DNA of 64,000 nucleotides from positions 124,001 to 188,000 of the forward strand of contig CAVQHI010000001.1 of the NCBI GenBank assembly GCA_963712305.1, written 5' to 3'. This document shows positions 9,768-20,010 of the stretch, in pieces (within the stretch, counting starts at the first letter, position 1; each line of letters begins with the position of its first letter). This DNA comes from DATFNI01 sp963712305 (lineage in GTDB: Bacteria > Bacteroidota > Rhodothermia > Balneolales > DATFMH01). Made by a program: the position numbers and the translations under genes. The notes beneath the pieces were generated by a model, which made no database searches, was not told where the DNA came from, and worked only from the letters and a program-made list of their open reading frames with translations.

Positions 9768-10715
9768 TTGCTTGAACAATATGCAGAACTGTTAAAAGCC
9801 GGAGAGGTTGTCGCATTTCCTACGGAGACTGTTTATGGTCTTGGAGCTGACGCATGGAATCCTGAAGCGGTTATGAAAGTTTTTTCGCTAAAAGGTCGTC
9901 CTGCTGATAATCCGCTTATTGTACATGTATCGTCTGTTTCAATGCTCGAGAATTTCGCAATCGAAATACCCAATAAGGCAAGGCAACTTATCGACGCATT
10001 CTGGCCAGGTCCGTTAACGCTTGTTTTCAGAAAGAAACCCAAAGTGCTTGATCTGATAACCGGTGGTCTGGATACGGTTGCTGTGCGAATGCCGGATCAC
10101 GAACTTGCACTATCGCTCATCAGTCAGGCAGGACCATTGGTAGCTCCAAGTGCCAATAAATCTGGCAAGCCAAGTCCAACACGACCAGAGCACGTGCTGC
10201 ATGATTTCGGAGATGATTTCCCGGTTGTCCGCGGTGGTGAGTGCCGGATCGGGCTGGAGTCGACAGTAATAGACGTGACTTCAAATCCATTTCAGATTTA
10301 TCGTCCGGGCTATATCAGCAAAGTACAAATTGAAAGCATCCTGAAATCTCACGTCTCAATTTATCAGAAGAAACCTGAGGACGGAAAGCCCAGAAGTCCG
10401 GGTATGAAATATACTCATTACTCTCCCAACGCTGTAGTTCGATGGTTAAATGATAGCGATAATTATTCTGAAGAGAACGCTATTTATCTGTTGCACAACA
10501 ATGAAATAAATGACAAAAACGAACATATTTTGCACTATCATGGCAACTATAATCTGCTTGCAAAAGAGCTATATGATCGATTCCGTCAGGCCGATCTCAA
10601 AGGAATCAACGAAATTATTATTGAGCCTTTTTCAAATGAAATTATAGCTAATCACCCACTCTTGCCGGCACTGCTTAACCGAATACAAAAGGCAATTGGT
10701 GAAGGTGTGAAATAA
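9768..10715 (+). CDS. L-threonylcarbamoyladenylate synthase, Sua5 type
   Basis: Makes threonylcarbamoyl-AMP from threonine, bicarbonate and ATP for the tRNA t6A37 modification. The YrdC domain opens with VVAFPTETVYGLGADAWN, continues with KGRPADNPLIVHV and ends with the APSANKSGKPSPT segment. The extra ~110 C-terminal residues form the Sua5 domain, so this is the long (Sua5/YwlC) form rather than short TsaC. The predicted start is TTG at 9768, preceded by GGAG 7 bases upstream; no in-frame ATG gives a complete YrdC domain. It lies about 100 bases after mfd and is followed by a convergent gene with a stem-loop between them. Confidence 0.95.
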   Translation: MLEQYAELLKAGEVVAFPTETVYGLGADAWNPEAVMKVFSLKGRPADNPLIVHVSSVSMLENFAIEIPNKARQLIDAFWPGPLTLVFRKKPKVLDLITGGLDTVAVRMPDHELALSLISQAGPLVAPSANKSGKPSPTRPEHVLHDFGDDFPVVRGGECRIGLESTVIDVTSNPFQIYRPGYISKVQIESILKSHVSIYQKKPEDGKPRSPGMKYTHYSPNAVVRWLNDSDNYSEENAIYLLHNNEINDKNEHILHYHGNYNLLAKELYDRFRQADLKGINEIIIEPFSNEIIANHPLLPALLNRIQKAIGEGVK

Positions 10716-10770
10716 AGATTTATACTGACAACTTGAGATAAGCCTATCATTAACGCTGTCTCTAAAAAAG

Positions 10771-10824
10771 GAACCGGATCAGGACCGGGGGCTGACAACT
10801 TCCCCCTGCCTGACCCGGCGGTTC
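10771..10824. terminator. nested stem-loop between convergent genes
   Basis: Three nested arms pair in order: GAACCG (10771-10776) with CGGTTC (10819-10824), TCAGG (10779-10783) with CCTGA (10809-10813), and GGGGG (10787-10791) with CCCCC (10802-10806). TTT follows on the plus strand. It sits between the sua5-type gene and the convergent aldose epimerase, so a bidirectional terminator is likely. Confidence 0.6.
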
Positions 10825-10862
10825 TTTAGCTGAGGACTAAAGATCTTCGTAATGGATTGCTC

Positions 10863-12026
10863 TTACTTCCTGACTCCAAAATGGAAGATGGTAATTGAAT
10901 GAAAGATCGTACCCGGCTTGAGTACTGTAGTTGGAAAATTGGGCTGATTCGGGGAATCAGGGTAATGCTGAGTCTCCAGGGTGAAGGCTGAACGGTAATT
11001 GTATGGTTTTCCCCCTTTACCTACTGTGCTCCCGTCTAAAAAGTTGCCCGTGTAAAACTGGATTCCGGGCTCAGTCGTATAAGTCTGGATTTCCCGGCCG
11101 TTCTCCGGATCATACACCGTGGCCGCAAGGCTCAGCGCCCCCGGCTCCGGCTTGTTCAGCACCCAGTTGTCATCAAAGCCCTTGGCGTAGGTCACCTGCT
11201 GATTATCCGCATTGATGTGTTCCCCGATCGGTGTGGGCTCGGTAAAGTCAAACGGTGTACCCTTCACCGGGGCAATCTGCCCGGTCGGGATCATCGTCGA
11301 GTCAATCGGGGTGTAATGCGCGGCATTGATCTGCAGCACCTGCCCGGTGATCTTGCCCGATCCGGCCCCCGCCAGGTTGAAGTAGCTGTGGTTGGTGAAG
11401 TTGACCACTGTTGCCTTGTCGGTGACCGCGTGGTATTCGATGCGCAGGGAGTTGTCCAGGCTCAGCGTGTAGAGCACCTGGATCTCCAGGTTGCCAGGGT
11501 ATCCTTCTTCCCCATCCTTCGCATCGTAGGTGAGCAGCAAGTTCTGTCCGTTCAGCTGTTTGGCATCCCAGACCCGGGAGTCAAAGCCTTTAGTGCCCCC
11601 GTGCAGGCTGTTGGCTCCGTTGTTAACCGGCAGGCTGTAATGCTTTCCGTCCAGGGTGAATTTACCCCCCGCGATCCGGTTGGCGTAGCGGCCGATCAGG
11701 GCCCCGAAGTAGTTGTTCTTCCCGTTCATGTAGCCGGAAAGGCTGTTATGGCCCAACACGATGTCGGTGAAATGGCCGTCTTTATCCGGGGTCAGTAGTC
11801 CGACGATGCGTCCCCCGTAGTTGGTGATCGCCACTTCGATGCCATTGGCGTTGTGCAGGGTGTACAGGTCGGTCTGCTTCCCGTCGACCGTCTTCTGAAA
11901 GGCGGACCGGTTCAGGTCCAGCCCGGCATGATTGTCTGTAGCTTGCGAGCTGTTCATAGAGGTATCTGGACGGCTACAGCCTGCAAGTAGTCCGGCCAGC
12001 AATAAAACGAATACACTTATCTTCAT
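10863..12026 (-). CDS. galM: aldose 1-epimerase, predicted lipoprotein
   Basis: Mutarotase interconverting alpha and beta anomers of aldoses. The N-terminus is a lipoprotein signal with lipobox LLAGC at about residues 13-17, so it is probably membrane anchored rather than cytoplasmic. GalM motifs are present: NYGGRIVGLLTPDK near residue 75, TNHSYFNLAG with the catalytic histidine near 213, and a C-terminal TLETQHYPDSPNQPNF segment carrying the catalytic glutamate. Length 387 fits an exported galactose mutarotase. Last gene of a minus-strand glycan unit. Upstream GH5 and GH43 enzymes suggest it processes sugars they release. Confidence 0.93.
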   Translation of the reverse strand: MKISVFVLLLAGLLAGCSRPDTSMNSSQATDNHAGLDLNRSAFQKTVDGKQTDLYTLHNANGIEVAITNYGGRIVGLLTPDKDGHFTDIVLGHNSLSGYMNGKNNYFGALIGRYANRIAGGKFTLDGKHYSLPVNNGANSLHGGTKGFDSRVWDAKQLNGQNLLLTYDAKDGEEGYPGNLEIQVLYTLSLDNSLRIEYHAVTDKATVVNFTNHSYFNLAGAGSGKITGQVLQINAAHYTPIDSTMIPTGQIAPVKGTPFDFTEPTPIGEHINADNQQVTYAKGFDDNWVLNKPEPGALSLAATVYDPENGREIQTYTTEPGIQFYTGNFLDGSTVGKGGKPYNYRSAFTLETQHYPDSPNQPNFPTTVLKPGTIFHSITIFHFGVRK

Positions 12027-12070
12027 GTGATATTCCTGTTGATTTGATTATAAAAGTTGTTTTAACATTC

Positions 12071-12169
12071 TTAATTGTTTGCGATTTCCGGATCCACATC
12101 GGGATAGAGCTGCCCAAGCTTCACGGCCATTCCTTCGGCCATCTTTTTCAGTTGTAATTCAGGATTCAT
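12071..12169 (-). CDS. 32-residue small ORF coupled to the GH5-like gene
   Basis: Short open frame starting MNPELQLKKMAEGMAVKLGQ and ending VDPEIANN. Its ATG overlaps the TGA of the preceding GH5-like gene (ATGA), and it ends 44 bases before galM. No signal peptide or TM is present; the composition is that of a small amphipathic helix. It could be a real translationally coupled small protein or the first codons of a larger gene lost by deletion. I do not recognise it. Confidence 0.35.
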   Translation of the reverse strand: MNPELQLKKMAEGMAVKLGQLYPDVDPEIANN

Positions 12170-13350
12170 TTAGATTCCTTTATCAATTTTTTTATCAGGT
12201 CGATCTCGGACTGATCAAAAGGCGTGCCATCCGCACGCAAGACATCATGGAACCAGACTTTGGGTTCAGGTGCCGTAAGATGCGACTGCCATGGATAGAC
12301 ACTGCGAACATCATCTTTCCAAGCATTGAAAAACGCATCTGAAGATCCCTTTGGATAATCCCAGGCGTAAATGGTTTGGGTCTTGCCGCTTACAAATCCC
12401 CAGTTAATGGCACCAACCCGCTCTTTCTGGTAGTAGGGCAAAATGGATTTAAACGTACTTCCCCGGGGACGAGCCATATACTCTGAACAGATCAACGGAC
12501 GCCCTAATTTCTTCAGGCTGTCCACTTCCTCTTTCACCTTATCAACTGGATCATAATTATGGAATGAAATGACATCTGAATTATCCAGGGAGAAACGATT
12601 CAGTTCTGCAAAATCTTTGGCTCCGCTCCATATCCCGATTGTCAAAGGTTGGCCAGGATTGACTTCTCTTGCCCATTCGACTGTCCTGCGAAGTAACGGC
12701 ATTGTGCTTACCGGAGGATTTTTGCCGTTTCCAGGTTCGTTGTAAAGATCCCAGAGCAACACTCTATTATCCTTGGAATAAGTTGACAGGATATCTTTTA
12801 CGTAGGCTTCAAAGACCGGGTACAACGCCTTGTCTTTTCGCTGGTTTAATCCCGGATTTTGCATCCAGCCTGAATTATGGATGCCTGGAACGGGCTTGGG
12901 CTGTTCTCCAAGATCAGGGTTCTTGCCCCATACATCATCCCAGAGAACAAACATAGCTTTTATGTGATGTTTGTCGGCTATCTGAAGAAACGTGTCAATG
13001 TTTTTTTTATAAGCTTCAGGATTTCTGACCCAGACCAGGTAGTGAAGAAAAACACGGACGGTGTTAAACCCGATGTTTTGTGCCCATCCAAGTTCCTGGT
13101 CGATCGTGGCTGGATCAAAAGTTGGTTCCTGCCACATCTCGATCTCGTTGATAGCAGTTCGGGGAACATAATTACAGCCAACAATCCAATCATGCTGCTT
13201 GTACCACTGCTTGGCCCGTAAAGCTGACCACCTGTTACTTGATATATTTTGGGCAGATGCCGAAACAGTACCAAGTATAAAAATGAACAGAAGAAGTTTA
13301 ACTCCTGTAAATCCCGCTTTGAACCTCCATCTTAAATTATTACATGTCAT
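12166..13350 (-). CDS. secreted clan GH-A glycosidase (GH5-like cellulase/mannanase)
   Basis: Signal peptide to about residue 33 (SASAQ), then a single TIM-barrel glycosidase domain. The acid/base glutamate is E205 in WDLYNEPGN and the nucleophile is E290 in LICSEYMARP; both sit at the ends of strands 4 and 7 as clan GH-A requires. Other GH5-like features are FNTVRVFLHYLVW near 95 and SFHNYDP near 263. At 394 residues it is a stand-alone catalytic domain without a binding module. The annotated family is often GH5 or a close clan A relative; beta-mannanase, endoglucanase and xylanase cannot be told apart here. Lies between the GH43-like gene and galM on the same strand. Confidence 0.85.
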   Translation of the reverse strand: MTCNNLRWRFKAGFTGVKLLLFIFILGTVSASAQNISSNRWSALRAKQWYKQHDWIVGCNYVPRTAINEIEMWQEPTFDPATIDQELGWAQNIGFNTVRVFLHYLVWVRNPEAYKKNIDTFLQIADKHHIKAMFVLWDDVWGKNPDLGEQPKPVPGIHNSGWMQNPGLNQRKDKALYPVFEAYVKDILSTYSKDNRVLLWDLYNEPGNGKNPPVSTMPLLRRTVEWAREVNPGQPLTIGIWSGAKDFAELNRFSLDNSDVISFHNYDPVDKVKEEVDSLKKLGRPLICSEYMARPRGSTFKSILPYYQKERVGAINWGFVSGKTQTIYAWDYPKGSSDAFFNAWKDDVRSVYPWQSHLTAPEPKVWFHDVLRADGTPFDQSEIDLIKKLIKESK

Positions 13351-13381
13351 ACTCGCTCCTTATGATTTGTAGAAATATAAC

Positions 13382-14515
13382 TCATGGTGAATCACATTGG
13401 CCTGATGGCACAGAAATTTGCTCTCCCGGCATCACCGGTTTCCCAAAATCGGGATCACCATCATTCTTCCAGGTAAATGGCTGCATGAAAATTTCCCTGC
13501 TCCATCCCGGTGTCGAATCTTTCTTCGTATGGTAAACAATCCAGTCTTCCGTTCCATCAGGAGAAGTTGTAAAACTTGCATGACCGACACCATAAACCTG
13601 ACCGTCACCTTCAAAGACCGGTCCCGATTTCGTCCAACTATCCGGATTCATGGGATCAGAGGTGACACTTTTTAATTTCAATTGTCCCAGTTTATAGGTT
13701 TTAAGCCAAGAATCCTGCGTTGAGTAGATAATGAAGGTTTCATCATTATGCTTGAGCACCTCAGGTCCCTCCTGCAGGTCCAACTCCGGACCTTTCTCCC
13801 AACTCGCAGTCGGACTTGAGATCTCTACACGGCTACTGCTGATGGTCCAGGGATTGCTCATCTTTGCAATGTATAAATGCTGAGGCGTCTTGTCTGTCGT
13901 CTCATTATTAACCCATCCCGACCAAATGGCATAGAGTTGATTATTAATTTTCGTGATCGTTAAGTCAATGGCCCATTTATCTGTGGATTGGTCGTTTATA
14001 TCATCTCCGGTATATAATTGTCCCTTATCAACATATTTTCCCTGTGGATCTGAGGTGGCGGCCTCAAGCACGCCGCTTCGCTGGTATATAAACGGAAATC
14101 CAGCAACTTTTGCAGCGGCATAGTAGATATACCATTTACCATCAATGAAGTGAAGTTCCGGGGCCCATATATTGGCATGATTCCACTTCCCCGCGGCTGG
14201 CGGTGACCACACTACTGTCTCACCAGATTTTATGCCGGTTAGCTTCTTATTCTTTGAGACATAGACTCCCCCGTTTCTGGATTCGATGAAATAGTAGTAA
14301 CCGTCCTTCTTTATCACCCACGGATCCTGACCTTTGCCTACGGGATTGGCAAAAGTGCAATCGACCTCAGCTACAGACGTCTGATCAGAACTTTGATTGC
14401 CCGATCGTGCAGCACAATATGTGAGTATGAAGATCGACAAAAGGAGGAATATTCCATTTCTCTTGTATGTCAGATTACTCATCAAAATGATTATGCGTGA
14501 ATTGTAATTCTTCAT
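13382..14515 (-). CDS. GH43-like arabinosidase/xylosidase, predicted lipoprotein
   Basis: Five-bladed propeller glycosidase. The catalytic base is D64 in KGQDPWVIKKDGYYYF, the pKa-tuning aspartate D184 in KWAIDLTIT, and the acid E249 in LQEGPE, which is the GH43 spacing. The N-terminus is hydrophobic with a lipobox-like LTYC at residues 31-34. An internal start at residue 12 (MSNLTYKRN) would give a more typical signal peptide. The family acts on alpha-L-arabinofuranosyl or beta-D-xylosyl linkages, so with the GH5-like neighbour this points to hemicellulose or arabinan side chains. Substrate is inference. Confidence 0.85.
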   Translation of the reverse strand: MKNYNSRIIILMSNLTYKRNGIFLLLSIFILTYCAARSGNQSSDQTSVAEVDCTFANPVGKGQDPWVIKKDGYYYFIESRNGGVYVSKNKKLTGIKSGETVVWSPPAAGKWNHANIWAPELHFIDGKWYIYYAAAKVAGFPFIYQRSGVLEAATSDPQGKYVDKGQLYTGDDINDQSTDKWAIDLTITKINNQLYAIWSGWVNNETTDKTPQHLYIAKMSNPWTISSSRVEISSPTASWEKGPELDLQEGPEVLKHNDETFIIYSTQDSWLKTYKLGQLKLKSVTSDPMNPDSWTKSGPVFEGDGQVYGVGHASFTTSPDGTEDWIVYHTKKDSTPGWSREIFMQPFTWKNDGDPDFGKPVMPGEQISVPSGQCDSP

Positions 14516-14558
14516 TCATAACTGATGATACTTTTAGGTCTTAATCATTTCTCATCGG

Positions 14559-17057
14559 TTACTTACTATATCTTGCCTGCATCTTTTGATCAAGCATCTT
14601 GATAAAGTATCCACCAACAACAGAACGTGCCTGAAAACCGACCTTTGTGGCATCGGTAGTCTGAAACCAGTCGCTCATCGGCACGCGGTTGGGTGTCTCG
14701 TCCACATACCTGTAGAGAGGATTTATGAATTTTTCAAAGGTCGCTTTATCCGGCGAGAGCGTCGCGGTCCAGGTGATCCAGTCGCTCTTCGAGTAAGTGG
14801 CCCTGCTGTCGAGCGGCAGTCCGTACCTATTTTGTCTGGTCAGGTAATAGGTGACCTCCGTCTGCACTACACTTTTAGGAAAGATGTCGAGACCCAGGAT
14901 TTTATCCCACACAAGGTTATACTTTTGACTCCAGGTACCCGGCCGGTCGAAGGTCAATTTATAGTGATCCCCTTCCTTATCCAGCTTAACCCATTTTTGT
15001 GCCATCTTTCTTGCCGTATCCAGGTATTCCTTCTCAAGATCGGTCTTGCCAAGCATACCGGCAACCTTGCCGTAACAGGCAATCCCGACAATGGCTTTGA
15101 CCGACAGGTTCGCGTTATGCGCGCTGCGTCCGGCAAAATCATCGGTAGTCAACTGGTTCTCCGGATCCATGCCGTTTTTGAGCAGGAAATTGGCCCATTT
15201 GGTCAATACATCCCAGTGTTCCTTTGCATAGCCGGCATTGCCGTCAACTGCGGAAATAGCCGCTGTCATAATCAGCATGTTCCCGCTCTCTTCGATAGGC
15301 ATAGCCTCTTCCTGGTCCACGCGCCGGCCATTGGCAACCGGGTAGGTACCGAGGTCATGTGGAGAATACGGTGCGTTCCAGCGACCGCTCTCACAATCAT
15401 AAAAGATGGGATCCATAAGTCCTTTGAGCAGATTGGTGTTGTAATACAGTAATACTGGTGATGTCGGGTAAATCACATCCACTGTACTGATGTCACCGTT
15501 GCTGTAATTTTCCTTACTGAAGAACAGGGGTTTTCCATCCGGACCGGCCGCCAGCTTACAGGCGGCTAGCGACTGCCGGTAGGCCAGCTCACATAATCGT
15601 GCATACTTCTCTCCTCCGTCGGCTTCAGCTTTATTTTGCATTTGCGCATCGAACCTGTCGCACTTCATGATCAAACTCGCATAGTTCTGCTCGCGCTCCT
15701 CGAGCATCTTTACTGCAGTCATCCCCGGCTTCCTTTTCCACCACGGCCGGAGTCGATGGTGAAAGTATTCGATGGCATAGTCCTGATCATAAGCCAGGAT
15801 CAGGTGCTTGCTAACCGGAGTTGCGCCGATACTTCCCAGATCCCACGAAGCAGCCAGTGTTACAGGCTGCTGACCCGCAGGACGGGGCATTTGTTTGTCA
15901 TCGGACAGGGTGAGTTTTCCATTCTTTACGAAATTTTCTACCGAAGCCTCACTCGCAGCCATCCCGGTTGTGATCTTATTCTCCTTTGGAACGGCCAGAT
16001 ACATATGTCCCCAGTCGATACGGACACCGTCCCCTTTTCGTCCAAGAACATTCTGGGAGGCCGTACCCACGCGCATCACGGAAAGCGTGTTAGCGGTTAC
16101 CCTGTTCCAGACAACTTTTTGATCAGGAGTATTAACCGCGAGATCCCCCGCTGCACTGAAATAGAGCGCTACCCTATGATTTTGGCCATCCTGTGACTGT
16201 ACCTCGAAGTTCACATAATCGGCCGGTTTTGAGAAGGTATCCAGGTCATCCGGAAGCAGCGGGGCCGTAAAGGTAAGCTTGAGTTTAACTCCGTCTGCAT
16301 CAAAACTATATCGGGTCTGTGTTGCGCTGATCTGCACCGAGGTCTGTGTTGCGGTCGACAGATGCAGGGATGGAGGTATTTCCCGTGTCAACCCGGCGTC
16401 CAGGTATGCCCCGCCTGCGGTATTCTCACAGTGGATTGCCAGCACGTTTTTCCCCTTTCGCAGGGCTGCTTTGGCTTCCGGAGCAATCTTGAAGAGTTCC
16501 GGATTTGATACCCACCCTTTTTTCTTATAAGCAAGCACTCCATTCAGATAAACGGCAACGTTATCATCATGATGCAGGTTTAAAAACAGATTGCCAGGGT
16601 TTTTACTGTCAAGCTCAAAAGAGCGGCGAACCCATATATCGTGCGTAGTCCATTTATTTGACGCGTTGGAACCATCGCTGAAGGCTCCCCTGCCATGTTT
16701 CCATTTCCCGGCGTTATAATCTGCGGCGTACCAGTTATTTCCGGGATCGGTAAATGTATAGCTCCAGCTTCCATTCCCTTTCTCAGCAAGAGGCAATACG
16801 GTCTGGTATTGGGTTATGGGGGTACCCAGAAAATACATTGACTTCCCATCTACACGGATAATTCCCTGCAGTGATTGCGCCTTGCCGGTCCAGTGCCGGG
16901 TCGGCCCGTTGTAGAGGGTATCATTAAAAGACCAGATACTGAAGTATGGATCCGAGGTAATTAACGGGTATGCAGGTGGACGAAACGATTGTTGTGCACT
17001 TGCTGAGATGGTAATCCCTGCCAGCAAGCATATTACCCAGGAAAGAATCTTCTTCAT
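14559..17057 (-). CDS. glutaminase GtaA-like secreted protein (DUF5127/DUF4965/DUF1793)
   Basis: 832-residue secreted protein with a signal peptide to ~residue 22 (ISASAQ). The order of regions matches the GtaA-like architecture found in Bacteroidota: an N-terminal PPAYPLITSDPYFSIWS region (DUF4964-like), a beta-sandwich of about residues 90-400, then a long (alpha/alpha)6-barrel-like region (DUF4965/DUF1793) with CELAYRQSLAACKL near 480 and VANGRRVDQEEAMPIEESGNML near 590. Named after fungal glutaminase A, but members within bacterial glycan loci are largely uncharacterised, and the barrel resembles glycosidase folds. A role in glycan breakdown here is inference from the GH5, GH43 and GH31 neighbours. 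Confidence 0.85.
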   Translation of the reverse strand: MKKILSWVICLLAGITISASAQQSFRPPAYPLITSDPYFSIWSFNDTLYNGPTRHWTGKAQSLQGIIRVDGKSMYFLGTPITQYQTVLPLAEKGNGSWSYTFTDPGNNWYAADYNAGKWKHGRGAFSDGSNASNKWTTHDIWVRRSFELDSKNPGNLFLNLHHDDNVAVYLNGVLAYKKKGWVSNPELFKIAPEAKAALRKGKNVLAIHCENTAGGAYLDAGLTREIPPSLHLSTATQTSVQISATQTRYSFDADGVKLKLTFTAPLLPDDLDTFSKPADYVNFEVQSQDGQNHRVALYFSAAGDLAVNTPDQKVVWNRVTANTLSVMRVGTASQNVLGRKGDGVRIDWGHMYLAVPKENKITTGMAASEASVENFVKNGKLTLSDDKQMPRPAGQQPVTLAASWDLGSIGATPVSKHLILAYDQDYAIEYFHHRLRPWWKRKPGMTAVKMLEEREQNYASLIMKCDRFDAQMQNKAEADGGEKYARLCELAYRQSLAACKLAAGPDGKPLFFSKENYSNGDISTVDVIYPTSPVLLYYNTNLLKGLMDPIFYDCESGRWNAPYSPHDLGTYPVANGRRVDQEEAMPIEESGNMLIMTAAISAVDGNAGYAKEHWDVLTKWANFLLKNGMDPENQLTTDDFAGRSAHNANLSVKAIVGIACYGKVAGMLGKTDLEKEYLDTARKMAQKWVKLDKEGDHYKLTFDRPGTWSQKYNLVWDKILGLDIFPKSVVQTEVTYYLTRQNRYGLPLDSRATYSKSDWITWTATLSPDKATFEKFINPLYRYVDETPNRVPMSDWFQTTDATKVGFQARSVVGGYFIKMLDQKMQARYSK

Positions 17058-17077
17058 AACGATAAATGATTATGATA

Positions 17078-19351
17078 CTATTGAATTTTGCTTTTTACAT
17101 TCTGCAATAAACGGACAAACTGTGGATTATTTGGTTGTAAATTTACCAGTTTCTGAACATGTGGAAGTGCTTGTCTGTAAAGCTCTTGCTGCATATACAA
17201 TGTGCAGATACCATACTGAAAATCCATATTATTCGGATCAATTTTGATCGCACGCAAATACGCGGCTTCCGATTCCTTATACCTTTTCAGCTTCTGAAAG
17301 ACGATCGCTTCATTGTACACAATCCGGGCGTTATCCGGCATCTTTGCGGCTGCTTCTTTGAAGTACGGAAGTGCTTCTTCCAAATCATCTCTTTGTGAGA
17401 TCAACAGTGCCATCGAGAAGTAGGCCGGACCAAAATCCGGTTCCTGTTTGATCACCGTTTTCAACAGCGGCTCGGCTTTTCCATCTTCTCCAAGCTGATC
17501 ATACAAATACGCCAGGTTAATCCGCGCCTGGTTAAAGTAGTGGTCTTTCTCCAGTGCCTTTTGATAAGCCGTAATCGCTTTGTTCCAGTCTTTCTTCTTC
17601 TCGTAGTATTCTCCCTGGTTCAATTGTCCTACAGGGAAATATTGTGATACATAAAAGCTTTTTTGGAGATCCTCTTGTGCCCTTTTGAAAGCTGTCTGAT
17701 TATCTGCTGAAATATTCGAGACGTTTACATCAGCGAGGGCCTTTGCCGCGGCCACGCGGACAGCCCGGATCGAGTCCTGAACCAGGGGCTGCAGTACCGG
17801 CGTCTTCATCGAAGCCGGCAGATTTGACAAGGCATTCACAGCACTAACACGTACCATGGGATACGGCGAGTGCAATTCGTTCTGGATCACAGATACATTT
17901 TTGTTGTCCGGAAATTGTCCCAGGTACAAGATCGCTGTAGCACGTGCATTGGCGGGTTGGGAATGATCCCTGACCAGATCTATCAGGTCGGGCTCCGCAT
18001 TCTGACCTTCGTTACCAGCTTTTGCCAGGGTCTCAGTGAAGGCAAAAAAGTGATCTTTTGGAGTTGCATTCCAGCTTTTGATCACCTTATCCGCCCATTT
18101 GGCATTTTTGTCTTTGTGACAATCATTACATGCATTCGGCGTCCCATACTTTTCCGTCAAATCCGGGCGCGGAATCCGGAAGCTGTGATCCCGACGGAAA
18201 TCAACCTGCATGTAGTATTTACCCGGCATGTGACAGTTGACGCAGAGCGCTGCACTGGTATTCATTTTATGATGATGATGCTCGCGGGTATCGTAGACTT
18301 TCTCATCGTGACAGCTGATACAAAGATCGTTGCCGATCGCCTTTACTTGCATGGTATGCTTATCATGGCAGTTGGTACAGGCGATCCCATAGTGATACAT
18401 TTTGCTCTGCAGGAACGAACCGTATACATAATCCTCCCCTTTTATCTGACCATCAGCATAATAGCTATCAGGATGTGGCAGCTGAGGATTATACGAGTCC
18501 ATGAAATGGCTATCATGCTGGTTAACATTTGTCAGTTGTTCCCTCAGAGAATGGCAGTGAGCGCAATCGTCAACAAGCTTATGGGATGCAATACCCGGGT
18601 TCATCTGCAAGCTTTTTTGCAATTCAGCCATTTCCGGTTTCTGGCCGTGTAAAGATTCGATGTAAGCCACATGTTTCTGTCCGGGACCGTGACAGGATTC
18701 ACAACTTACATTGATTTCCGACCAGGTTGTGTGAAAGGAATCCGAGGAGCCACATAATTTTGCTTGAGGTTCGTGGAATGACAGTCGGCGCACATCGTAT
18801 TCCAGTTCATCGCCCCGTGAGTCCAGCTGAGCCAGTCGTCAGGTTTTAGTTTCTGATCGGGGTACAGAGAAAACCAGCGTTTCTTGTTCACATCCCAAGC
18901 AACCGTTAACGCCTGATATTTCCCTTTTGGGAACCGGACCAGGTATTGTTGCAGCGGTTTCCAGCCAAAGGTATAAGCGATTTTGTAATCATGCACTTTG
19001 CCATCGTGACCTGTGGTACGAACCGTGTAATCACCGTCTTTTCTATAGAAGCGATATGCCCACCCCCTGACTGTGAAATACCGTATTGTCGAAATCAGCC
19101 TCTACGGTGCTGTCACTGGCAACCGACATAGCATGGTAATGGTCTGATTTTACCCAATCGTTGTACTCTGTCGTATGGCAGGATTTACACTTTTGAGATC
19201 CAATAAAAGCATTATGAGCCTTTACGGTCTCAACCGATTGGGATGTTGATTTCCCATCCTTAATCCTGTTGCAGCAGAAAACGAAGAAACCAACATCCAG
19301 TAAAAGAATGACTACGACTATGGAATATGTATATCGCCTTTTAATCGTCAA
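17078..19351 (-). pseudogene. octaheme cytochrome c - HEAT - TPR protein with two frameshifts
   Basis: One gene in three pieces. Piece 1 starts at 19351 with a TM/signal segment and the first CXXCH (CKSCH). At a run of five G in the coding strand (plus-strand C, 19063-19067) the frame shifts; removing one G restores ...SQGWAYRF.... Piece 2 carries CADCH and stays open to 18706. Around 18740-18755 the frame shifts back to that of piece 1 by an apparent one-base loss, giving ...DSFHTTWSEINVSC.... Piece 3 holds CESCH, CAHCH, CTNCH, CISCH, CVNCH and CNDCH, then HEAT-like repeats and about six TPRs. Eight CXXCH heme sites in all. The two compensating indels mean either a pseudogene or two sequencing errors. 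Family role is periplasmic electron transfer or cytochrome assembly; substrate unknown. Confidence 0.8.
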
Positions 19352-19679
19352 ATCAAAATTAGTTTAGATGATTATACAGAATCATGCCAAATCGCAATGA
19401 TTTCATAAAATGTTCAGAATGCGATCCCAGTAAGAGTCCATTTGTGAGAGACGTATTGTCTGGTAAAAGGACGCAGAGTACATAAAGATTACACCGAGAA
19501 CCACCAACGGAAAAAAATAAGGATATTTCCTCAGTGTTTCTCTGAGTTCTCAGTGTCCGTTCCTCGCTCATGCTATATGTTATGGCGGTCACATCATGTC
19601 GCAAGTCTGTGACTTGTGACTATATAATAACGTTAGTCTAGTCATCCCGAGATTCGGGACGATATAGCGAGTATTACTT
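19352..19679. other. non-coding gap with dispersed-repeat-like sequence
   Basis: 328 bases without a credible gene. An open frame exists on the minus strand but it has repeat-like sequence (ACTGAGAACTCAGAGAAAC and related strings) of the kind scattered between FCB-group genes, plus TCATCCCGAGATTCGGGA, itself a small palindrome (TCCCGAGATTCGGGA). No promoter or RNA recognised. Confidence 0.4.
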
Positions 19680-19933
19680 TTAGTTCTCCGACGTTATCTC
19701 ATATCCAGGACGTGACCCATCCCTTTCTTCTATCTCTTTTAAGAGATTCTCCATTTTCTTTGCCTGCTCAGGGAGTTCTTTTATCACGTTATTCTTTTCC
19801 CCGATATCCGTTTCAAGGTTGTAAAGCTGCGGATTCGGACTCAGTCCGGTAGCAACTTTTTTATTTTTCAGCCAGTCAGGTGTCGGTTTGGTCTTCGGCG
19901 CAATGTATTTCCAATTGCCGGAACGCAGAGGTA

Positions 19934-19946
19934 TTATAAAAAAGAA
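19934..19946 (+). repeat. left subterminal inverted repeat of the IS
   Basis: TTATAAAAAAGAA, 13 bases, perfect inverted match to 21438-21450. Confidence 0.9.
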
Positions 19947-20010
19947 GACGTCCCCCGAGATTTGTAGTTTACCGGTGACCAAACCGTAACAAACCCAAAG
20001 GAGTCTTCTT

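Noticed and set aside
19359..19604. 81-codon minus-strand frame
   Set aside because: Sequence matches the style of dispersed non-coding repeats and shows no domain or start signals.
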